Assembly (NCBI GenBank): GCA_900551415.1
Contig: URWB01000065.1
Location: forward strand, 1 to 13,250
Reading direction: 5' to 3'
DNA length: 13,250 nucleotides
From: an uncultured Eubacteriales bacterium
Lineage (GTDB): Bacteria > Bacillota > Clostridia > Peptostreptococcales > Anaerovoracaceae
Part shown: positions 1-6,050 of the stretch, piece after piece
Position numbering within the stretch: the first letter of the stretch is position 1
Layout of the letters: each line of letters opens with the position of its first letter
Made by a program: the position numbers and the translations under genes
Notes under the pieces: model-generated
What the model was told of the DNA's origin: nothing
The model's database searches: none
Seen by the model: only the letters and a program-made list of their open reading frames with translations

Positions 1-63
1 TCGCTGGCAACTGCGCCCCTTGTGGACTTTCACCACAGACGAACGGCATGCCCGTTATACCAC
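1..63 (-). mobile_element. Probable 5' end of a group IIC intron (domain I), cut by the window edge
   Basis: Read on the minus strand from about base 63, the sequence starts GTG and forms two successive hairpins: AACGG-GCATG-CCGTT (55 down to 41) and then TGTGG-TGAAAGT-CCACA. It continues GGGGCGCAGTTGCCAGC. The order 'short hairpin with GCATG loop, then hairpin with UGAnAGU loop' is the architecture I recall for the start of domain I in group IIC introns such as that of Oceanobacillus iheyensis. Its position directly after an intrinsic terminator hairpin is the known insertion preference of class C introns. What is seen: the two hairpins, the motif and the location. What is inferred: the identity, because domain V and any reverse transcriptase/maturase gene lie outside the window. 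The usual GUGYG 5' end is imperfect here (GTGGT), so the exact 5' splice site is uncertain. Confidence 0.55.
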
Positions 64-101
64 AAAACCCTCTCGGCTATAATAACCGAGAGGGTTTTGT
101 G
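61..101 (-). terminator. Strong intrinsic terminator after the YaaC-like gene
   Basis: A perfect 16-bp inverted repeat (61-76 paired with 86-101) encloses a 9-nt AT-rich loop. The core CCCTCTCGG/CCGAGAGGG is flanked by AAAA and TTTT, so a U-run follows the GC stem in either direction. It lies 12 bp beyond the stop codon of the minus-strand gene that starts at 1159, so it most likely ends that transcript. It could also work bidirectionally. The putative group II intron begins at its far foot. Confidence 0.85.
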
Positions 102-112
102 AGTTATTTATG

Positions 113-1159
113 TCATTTTCTGTATCCGGTACACATAATATCTTCACCTGTTATTTCACATCCTACCTCATCTACAAATTGGTCTAATGCATTATTAATG
201 AATTCATGTAACAGCCAGTTCTGTTTTGATTTCATGTATTTACTAAATAATTTCGGGTTATATCTGACCAATTCACTTATCCAATGAAACACAGCAAAAA
301 TCAATACTGTTGACGGCATATTTGCTAAGTTATCATTACCCGAAACTTCTTTCTTTATGTACCATAATTTTGCCTCACCAAATATGTAAAAAAGATAACC
401 TCTAGTCTTTTCGTGATATTTGTTTAGTGCTTTTTTACGCTCCTCAATTGGCTTGTGAATATCCCAATTAAATCTTTTTTTCATTCTAATAACATATTTA
501 TCATCAACGCCTAGGTCTCTTTCAAACTTCGATGGCAAATTCTTAAGAGCCTTAGCATTTGCATACCTTCCAGAAACTTCGAATTTAATCCATGCTTCCT
601 TAGAGTTGTCTTTTTTTACGAACACAGGTTTGCTGATAGGAATGAAAATCTCCGGTTTGGAAAAAGTAATGCAATATGCTCTATGAACACATGGAATATT
701 ATAAAGTAATTCCGCCATTGTGTAATGACCTGTAACTATATTATGACCGTAATATCTTGACAACTCAGGTAAAACTCCAGCACCTTTTATCGATGTACAC
801 GCCTCTTTTATATTTGTCTTATTAGTATCATCTCTAACAGACGATATTCCATGGTTTTTTAATTTGCTATCATCAACACCTTTATATCGCAATAAAGCCT
901 TAGCTGCGTTTAAAATACAATAATATGATGTTAGTGGTCGTGCGTTATCTGGAAGTTCCTGTGACGCTAAATAGAAACTATGCGCCTGTTCCCAATAAAA
1001 TGAGGCATCACTAGCTCCAGCCATTGATTGACGCTTTAAAAACAACGCCACATATTCCCAACATGAATCTGTCAATATAGTCCTACTTCCATATTTAGGT
1101 TTATTCACAGATTTCATGAGTTCGCAAGATTTACTGTTAATGCAAATATCTTTGAACAT
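113..1159 (-). CDS. YaaC-like protein (PF14175-type), accessory gene
   Basis: This 348-residue protein resembles the YaaC family, whose biochemical role is unknown. Visible family features are FYWEQAHSFYLA (about 54-65), a tyrosine pair followed by NAAKALLRYKG (79-94), KNHGISS (101-107), and a C-terminal block SELVRYNPKLF (295-305) with WLLHEFI (315-321). The helical stretch YY-x6-AAKALL followed by a K-x-H-G motif also recalls HEPN domains; that is my inference. I chose the ATG at 1159, which has GAGAG 5 nt upstream. A TTG at 1177 in the same frame has a poorer site. No signal peptide or membrane segment is seen. The gene is clearly AT-richer than all others here, including AT-ending codons, and is flanked by a non-coding block and a terminator plus intron, which points to horizontal acquisition. 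No partner gene is visible inside the window. Confidence 0.82.
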   Translation of the reverse strand: MFKDICINSKSCELMKSVNKPKYGSRTILTDSCWEYVALFLKRQSMAGASDASFYWEQAHSFYLASQELPDNARPLTSYYCILNAAKALLRYKGVDDSKLKNHGISSVRDDTNKTNIKEACTSIKGAGVLPELSRYYGHNIVTGHYTMAELLYNIPCVHRAYCITFSKPEIFIPISKPVFVKKDNSKEAWIKFEVSGRYANAKALKNLPSKFERDLGVDDKYVIRMKKRFNWDIHKPIEERKKALNKYHEKTRGYLFYIFGEAKLWYIKKEVSGNDNLANMPSTVLIFAVFHWISELVRYNPKLFSKYMKSKQNWLLHEFINNALDQFVDEVGCEITGEDIMCTGYRK

Positions 1160-1442
1160 TTCAACTCTCTCTTTCAATGCTATCTATTCCACTGCCAAGT
1201 CTGCCTCTTAGTATCGAGTGGCTTGAAGTGCGGTCGTTTCTGACAACAATCCCAGTGCCACAACCTATGACATCTAATCCACAGCCTAAACCCTACCGCA
1301 TTTTTTCGGTCATCGACTTTTTCTCCGGTTGAGCTACAAAGTAGATATGTTTCCATATAAGAAAACCGAGCTTTTTCAGAAGTCTGGCTTCATCCAAACC
1401 TCCGAAAAAGCCCGAAAATACGCTGCTTTCTAGCACTTGATT
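1160..1442. other. Gene-poor boundary region between rlmD and the accessory gene
   Basis: About 280 bp with no convincing gene. It holds the wobble hairpin at 1371-1410 and a short minus-strand open frame (1293-1436, GTG start, 47 codons) without a ribosome-binding site. From 1178 to 1292 the composition is more balanced than in the AT-rich gene on its left. I could not identify a good promoter for that gene. The block gives the impression of a conserved non-coding segment at the end of a mobile element, but I cannot confirm this from the sequence alone. Confidence 0.6.
1371..1410 (-). terminator. 17-bp RNA hairpin downstream of rlmD, probable terminator
   Basis: The arms are 1371-1387 and 1394-1410 with a 6-nt loop. 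On the minus strand all 17 positions pair, 14 as Watson-Crick and 3 as G-U. The plus strand would have three A-C mismatches, so the structure belongs to minus-strand RNA. It starts 32 nt after the rlmD stop codon and is followed by CTCGGTTTTCTT, a broken U-run. That fits a terminator for the rlmD transcript, though the U-run is separated from the stem by about five bases, so another structural role is possible. Confidence 0.5.
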
Positions 1443-3365
1443 TTATTTTCTTGACAGCAAACAAACCGTCTCCACATGCCCGGTCCAAGGGAACATATCG
1501 CATGGGGTGGCTTCGCGGAATTCGTAGCCGTGCTCACCGAGCCACTTGATATCGCGGGCGAGGGTCGCAGGGTCACAGGAGACGTAAACGATACGGTCCG
1601 GGGCTGCCTGCACGACTGCCTCCAGCAGCGCCTGCTCGCAGCCGGCGCGCGGTGGGTCGAGGATGACGACATCCGCGCCTGTAATGCGCAGGGACTCATC
1701 CTTTAGAAGCTCTTTCTTCGCGGCTGCTTCGCCATACTGCTTCGCCGCTTTGCGCGCGGCATCTTCCTCCTGCGCTTTGGTGCGAACCATCTTTGGCAGC
1801 TCTTCCTCCGCCTTGCCGCAGACATATCGCGCATTTACGATGCCATTGATGACCGCGTTGCGGTTCGCGTCAAGAACCGCGCCTTTGATGGACTCGATAC
1901 CGATCACGCGTCCTGCTTTTTTTCGATTCGGCGCGGCAGATTCTGTTGTTTCGTGGCTTGCCAAGGTTTCCTCGGTGTTCTGGATGGCTGCGCGGTTAAA
2001 AGCAGCTGCTTCTGTCTTCTCTTGCTTCGAGGAGGCTTCCTCGGTGTTCCGGATGGCTGTGTGGTTCGGTGCGGCGGCTTTGCGGTTCATCTCCGCTGCC
2101 GCGAACAGCCCGATCGTGCCGACGCCGCAATATAAATCCAGTACCGTTTCATCTCCTTGAAGCGCCGCGTATTCGAGGACCTTGTCATATAGCCGCAGCA
2201 TTTGCGCGCGATTGACCTGATAAAACGAGAGCGGTGAAATTTCAAAAGAAAGCCCCCCAACCTCTTCCATAATAGTCGGTTTGCCCGCAATCGTAATACA
2301 TTCTTCCCCAAGAATCTGTCCTTCGAGCGTTTTGGACGAATTGATATTTACAACGACGCTTTCGAGATTAAACTCCACACCGGCAAGTGCACCGGTTTCA
2401 TAAACCGGAATCGCGCTGATGGCATCATCCAGCATGCGGATCAGTTTCGGCGCGTTCGGGATCGCTTTGCCGTTGATCACCAGGATTACCATTACCTCGC
2501 CGGTTCCTGCCGCGGTACGGACGATCAAGTGGCGCATCAGCCCTTTTGCCCAGCGCGGATCATAGGAGGTAATATGGTCTTCTTCCATGAAACGCCGCAG
2601 AGCGTTCGCTGCTGCCATGGCAGGCTCCGATTGCAGCCAGCAATCCTCGCAATCCACAACTTCATGCGTTCCGGCACGATAAAATCCGACACGCGGTTCG
2701 TGTATCGGCTGCTGGATGCCGCCTTTTTTTGTCAGCAGTCCTCCGGTGCTGACCGGCATGCTCGCCTTGTTTCGATAGCGAAACGGAGTTTCCTCCGGAT
2801 CTGTATCACCCATTCCCAAAATCGGCATGACTTTTGGCGCGGACAGACCGCCAAGACGTGTCAGCTTATCGCGCACCTGTTTTTCCTTGAGGGCAAGCTG
2901 CGCGTCATAATGCAGCGTTCCGTAAGCGCAGCCGCCGCAAGCCCCCTGATACGGGCAAAAAGGCTCGATGCGTTCCGGAGACGCTTCCAGAATTTCCGTC
3001 ACGCGTCCGAACGCGTAGTGCTTCTTCACTTTGGTCAATTCGACGCGTACACGATCGCCGACAATCGCGTCCTTAACAAAAATCGCGAAGCCGCGTCCAG
3101 TTTGGACTGCTTCTGCACGGTTTTGTGCCATACCTGTTGCCCGATCGACCGCGCCTGTTTCCGCATTCCTTTCGCCGCGAAGCGCTCCTGCCGCCTTTGC
3201 TGTTTCCGCTCCGTTGGCGCCTGTTTCCGCCTTCTGCCCCACGTCTGCCGCAGCCCTGCCGCTTTCTGCCTTGTCCGGCGCCGCCAGCTCATACAGCTTG
3301 CCGATGCCCTGTCCTTCCGCGCTCATATCTTCTATTGTTATTGTTACAATTTGTCCCTTTTCCAT
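1443..3365 (-). CDS. rlmD: 23S rRNA (uracil-C5) methyltransferase, RlmD/RlmCD (RumA) family, with large insertions
   Basis: It transfers a methyl group from S-adenosylmethionine to C5 of specific uridines in 23S rRNA; in Firmicutes one enzyme (RlmCD) can serve two sites. The order is a TRAM domain (about 1-125, interrupted), a 4Fe-4S cysteine cluster (C137, C143, C146 and C239 or C242), the central domain, FYQVN (381-385), SAM motif LDLYCGVGTIGL (409-420), DPPR (570-573), the catalytic cysteine C597 in VSCDPATLARD, and a terminal HVETVCLL. All key residues are present, so it should be active. At 640 residues it is about 190 longer than usual. The excess lies in three Ala/Glu/Thr-rich insertions at about 28-91, 427-484 and 527-560. 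I use the ATG at 3365 because GGAG lies 7 nt upstream; an in-frame GTG at 3380 is less likely. It follows the transporter gene by 21 bp. RlmCD would be an equally valid name. Confidence 0.93.
   Translation of the reverse strand: MEKGQIVTITIEDMSAEGQGIGKLYELAAPDKAESGRAAADVGQKAETGANGAETAKAAGALRGERNAETGAVDRATGMAQNRAEAVQTGRGFAIFVKDAIVGDRVRVELTKVKKHYAFGRVTEILEASPERIEPFCPYQGACGGCAYGTLHYDAQLALKEKQVRDKLTRLGGLSAPKVMPILGMGDTDPEETPFRYRNKASMPVSTGGLLTKKGGIQQPIHEPRVGFYRAGTHEVVDCEDCWLQSEPAMAAANALRRFMEEDHITSYDPRWAKGLMRHLIVRTAAGTGEVMVILVINGKAIPNAPKLIRMLDDAISAIPVYETGALAGVEFNLESVVVNINSSKTLEGQILGEECITIAGKPTIMEEVGGLSFEISPLSFYQVNRAQMLRLYDKVLEYAALQGDETVLDLYCGVGTIGLFAAAEMNRKAAAPNHTAIRNTEEASSKQEKTEAAAFNRAAIQNTEETLASHETTESAAPNRKKAGRVIGIESIKGAVLDANRNAVINGIVNARYVCGKAEEELPKMVRTKAQEEDAARKAAKQYGEAAAKKELLKDESLRITGADVVILDPPRAGCEQALLEAVVQAAPDRIVYVSCDPATLARDIKWLGEHGYEFREATPCDMFPWTGHVETVCLLSRK
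1917..2078 (-). repeat. 69-bp in-frame tandem repeat inside rlmD
   Basis: Two diverged 69-bp copies (2010-2078 and 1941-2009) are followed by a partial copy (1917-1940). In protein terms, residues 430-452 and 453-475 align without gaps. Both begin AAA-x-N, share AI-x-NTEE in the middle and end in TE. The partial unit SAAPNRKK follows. The host sequence just before the repeat reads AAAEMNRK, so the repeat probably arose by duplication of the local coding sequence. It lies between the SAM-binding glycine loop and the next strand (GRVIGIE) of the methyltransferase fold. Confidence 0.85.
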
Positions 3366-3386
3366 TCGATTTCTCCGCACTTCGCC

Positions 3387-4805
3387 TTATTCGAAAATCT
3401 CTTCAAACTCTGTAATATCCACTTCTTCGCCCGCATGCCGTTTCGCAAGCGCCTCTTTGACACGATCAAAGACCTCCTTGGTCAAATTCGACTTGCGGAT
3501 GACAAGCGCCACGACGACCATCGCAGCGCCCGGAATCACGACAAAAGCATTTTCGACCCATTCCAGCGCAAGCGGCGTCTGCACCGCAAGCTCACTGTCA
3601 AAACCTGCTAACTCCAGCACCAGACCCAGCATTTGCAGACCGACGGCAATCGAAAGTGATTCGGACAAAGCCTGCAGAGAAATGACCGCGCCGGAATGTT
3701 TCACACCGGAGAGCAGCTCCTCCACCTCACACACATCGTAGATCATCGAAGGCATCAGCTGCCAGTAGGCTGCGTTGGCCGCGGCGTACAGCAGACATAC
3801 AAAAATCAGCATCGGATAGGAATCCACGCCGATGAATTTGGTCGCGATCATCAGAATTCCGCAGACCGCCATAACCGTTTTGAACAGATCCTTTTTATCG
3901 AAGCGCGCGCCCAGTTTGGCGATGAACGGAACCGTCGCCACGCCGGCCAGCGTGATCAGCATCAGTACCGCGGAGATTGCTTTCTCGTCCATGCCCATGT
4001 GGAAGGTCATAAAGAACACGCGGTCTGAAGAAAATGTGATGTTCGCGATCAGATAGGCAAGGCTGGCACCGATGATAATCTGCACAGGCTTCATTTGAAT
4101 CAGCTGCCAATACTCCCGAAACATCGCTGCATAGGCATGCAGAATGTTCTCGCGCTGTTTGCGCGGTTTGACAAAATCCTTCTTGTCATCATTCTTAATC
4201 GACCACGCGCAGATCAACAGGGCCGCCGCGCCGCACACGCCGACCATCAGACCGACAAGCGTCCACGAAAATGAGAGTGACCTGCCTCTGCTGACGCAAT
4301 AGTCAACGAGGATCGATGGCAGTACCATGCCGATGCACATGCCGACCTGGTTAAAGATATAGGAAAATGAGCGCAGCACCGTTCTCTCGTTGTAGTCATC
4401 GGTTAAATCGGAACCCCATGCCATGTATGGCACAAAAAAAGACGAGAAGCAGGTCCAGTACAGCAGCACCATCACCAAATAATACACAACCTTCACGCCC
4501 GGCGATGCCTGGATTGCCGTAAACAAGAGCGTAGTAATGATTGCTGCCGGAAAAGCCGCCCCGAGCAAAAAAGGTTTGCGTCTGCCGAAGCGTGTCACCG
4601 CATGGTCGGATTCGAAGCCTACCACCGGAGCGCAGAGTGCCTCCCAAACGGAACCGGCCGCGCAGATCGCGCCCGCGACTGCCGGACTGATCCCCGCGAC
4701 CGTCGTCAAAAACAACAGCAAATATGTACCGGCCAACATATACATCGCGTTGTCGCAAGTTCCTCCGATACCGTAAAACAACTTCGTTCTAAAAGGAAGT
4801 TTCAA
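3387..4805 (-). CDS. GPH-family (MelB-like) cation:sugar symporter, MFS superfamily
   Basis: A 472-residue integral membrane protein, probably with 12 membrane helices, of the glycoside-pentoside-hexuronide:cation symporter family (MFS_2). Signs are FYGIGG with D18 near the N-terminus, YLLLFLTTVAGIS in helix 1, and the loop GFESDHAVTRFGRRKPF between helices 2 and 3. In MelB the cation is held by D19, D55 and D59. Here D18 is kept, but the other two positions read E55 and A59 (WEALCAP), so coupling may differ. The substrate cannot be read from the sequence. The start is a TTG at 4805, 8 nt after GGAGG. A GTG at 4814 overlaps that ribosome-binding site and is unlikely. The gene starts 13 bp after the acyltransferase stop, so the two are probably translated from one mRNA. 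It ends in an acidic cytoplasmic tail. Confidence 0.88.
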   Translation of the reverse strand: MKLPFRTKLFYGIGGTCDNAMYMLAGTYLLLFLTTVAGISPAVAGAICAAGSVWEALCAPVVGFESDHAVTRFGRRKPFLLGAAFPAAIITTLLFTAIQASPGVKVVYYLVMVLLYWTCFSSFFVPYMAWGSDLTDDYNERTVLRSFSYIFNQVGMCIGMVLPSILVDYCVSRGRSLSFSWTLVGLMVGVCGAAALLICAWSIKNDDKKDFVKPRKQRENILHAYAAMFREYWQLIQMKPVQIIIGASLAYLIANITFSSDRVFFMTFHMGMDEKAISAVLMLITLAGVATVPFIAKLGARFDKKDLFKTVMAVCGILMIATKFIGVDSYPMLIFVCLLYAAANAAYWQLMPSMIYDVCEVEELLSGVKHSGAVISLQALSESLSIAVGLQMLGLVLELAGFDSELAVQTPLALEWVENAFVVIPGAAMVVVALVIRKSNLTKEVFDRVKEALAKRHAGEEVDITEFEEIFE

Positions 4806-4812
4806 ACTAGTC

Positions 4813-4820
4813 ACCTCCTT
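4813..4820 (-). promoter_or_regulatory. Ribosome-binding site that fixes the TTG start of the transporter
   Basis: Minus-strand AAGGAGGT, a near-perfect Shine-Dalgarno, overlaps the TAA stop of the upstream acyltransferase gene and stands 8 nt before the TTG at 4805. The overlap with the stop codon suggests translational coupling of the two genes. Confidence 0.8.
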
Positions 4821-5958
4821 ATCTTTGTTTCATTTCCATTTGTTTTTCGTTTCTTTTTTCATCCTCGCCGCTGATGGTTCGGAGTGTCCAATCCTTGATC
4901 GCTGTGACCGGGATGTGCACCAGCGCGAGCAAATTGACGCAGAGCGCCAAAAGCCGGCAAAAGATTTTCCAGGTACCCTCAACGACAAAATCATAAATCT
5001 TGACGACGGGCTTCGTCGAAAACACGATTGCGCAAAGCGATGCCAATCCAAAAATCATGCCATAGTATACCACCCAGTTGTTAACAGGCACTATGCCCAG
5101 CCCGATGCCGTTGAACTTGATCGCGTATCGGACAATCAGATGAAAAATGTAGATCGGCATCGTATTCATGCCCACATAAGCCAGATAGTTCTTCTTGTTT
5201 GGTAAAATATTCAGCATTAAAATGATCCAGCCCCACGCCAGAAAAAGGATCAAAGCTCTGCCGATGATGTCCCAATACCAGGTAATTCCAAGCTCACAGG
5301 CCGGATTTTTGAGCAGATAAAAGCCGACCGGCAGCTGCGGCACGCAAAAGGCTAACAAGCAAGAAATACCCGTCAGCACCGCGCCCAAAACCAAGCACTG
5401 CCATTTTTTGAGGCACTGCAGCTTTTTGATTTGATCACCGGTGCAGTAAAATGCCATCACGAAGAACGGGAAGTAGGAAACCACACGTCCCAGACCGAAG
5501 CGATCCGAAAAGAACGGAACCTGTCCTGCCAAAAGATAGACCACGATACTCAGTTCCAGTATGTACGGAATTTTCATCCATTCCTTGGTAAAGTAGCGAT
5601 AGAAGAAGAGCGCCCACAGATACCAGAGCGCGAACGGCGGGAGATCCCAATGCAGGATCGCGTTGCCGAAGAAGTATTGTCGTACAAAATAAAAGAACGG
5701 AATTCCCAAAAGATACGGCCACATGAAAGTGTGGAAGGAGGTTTCCTTTGAGCGGTCCGGCTTCTTCGAAAAATAGCCGGACAGGAACACAAAGGCCTGC
5801 ATGACAAAGACGTTAATGGTAATATAAACCACGCCGCCCAGCGAGGCCTGACTGAAATGACCCGCGACCCTCGTAAAGTGAGAGATCGGAATCGACCACA
5901 TCAAAAGACCTCGAAAAGTGTCGAACATATAATCGCGTTGTTTGATTGTTTCACCCAT
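4819..5958 (-). CDS. Membrane acyltransferase, Acyl_transf_3 (OafA-like) family
   Basis: A 379-residue polytopic membrane protein with about ten hydrophobic segments. The N-terminus (RDYMFDTFRGLLM, then H27 in PISHF) matches the R-x-D-xx-RG plus histidine signature of acyltransferase family 3, members of which O-acylate surface sugars, antibiotics or lipids. Later features are VFLSGYFSKKP (about 56-66), ALWYLWALFFYRY, and MNTMPIYIFHL in the C-terminal third, all typical of the family. The acceptor is not predictable. The tail after the last helix is short and highly charged. The ATG at 5958 has AAGGGGA about 10 nt upstream. It lies between glpK (92-bp gap) and the GPH transporter (13-bp gap), so it may act on a glycan or polyol handled by the same transcript, but that is only a guess from context. 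Confidence 0.85.
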   Translation of the reverse strand: MGETIKQRDYMFDTFRGLLMWSIPISHFTRVAGHFSQASLGGVVYITINVFVMQAFVFLSGYFSKKPDRSKETSFHTFMWPYLLGIPFFYFVRQYFFGNAILHWDLPPFALWYLWALFFYRYFTKEWMKIPYILELSIVVYLLAGQVPFFSDRFGLGRVVSYFPFFVMAFYCTGDQIKKLQCLKKWQCLVLGAVLTGISCLLAFCVPQLPVGFYLLKNPACELGITWYWDIIGRALILFLAWGWIILMLNILPNKKNYLAYVGMNTMPIYIFHLIVRYAIKFNGIGLGIVPVNNWVVYYGMIFGLASLCAIVFSTKPVVKIYDFVVEGTWKIFCRLLALCVNLLALVHIPVTAIKDWTLRTISGEDEKRNEKQMEMKQR

Positions 5959-6050
5959 ATTTTATGAATCCCCTTCCTTATTCCTGTCTCGCGCCGCGCT
6001 TTCGAACTTGCCGGCCGCCGGCCCGACCTCGCCGTTTCCCAAAATCACGC

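Noticed and set aside
1..102. Plus-strand frame open from base 1 to a TGA at 100-102
   Set aside because: It runs through the terminator hairpin and has no recognisable protein features; the group II intron reading of the other strand explains the sequence better.
2529..3741. Long plus-strand open frames opposite rlmD (up to 360 codons)
   Set aside because: They run antisense to a gene with clear motifs, have no family features, and are explained by GC-rich codon bias in the real gene.
6011..6023. Palindrome GCCGGCCGCCGGC between glpK and the acyltransferase
   Set aside because: Only a 5-bp stem with a 3-nt loop and no U-run; too weak to call a terminator in GC-rich DNA.
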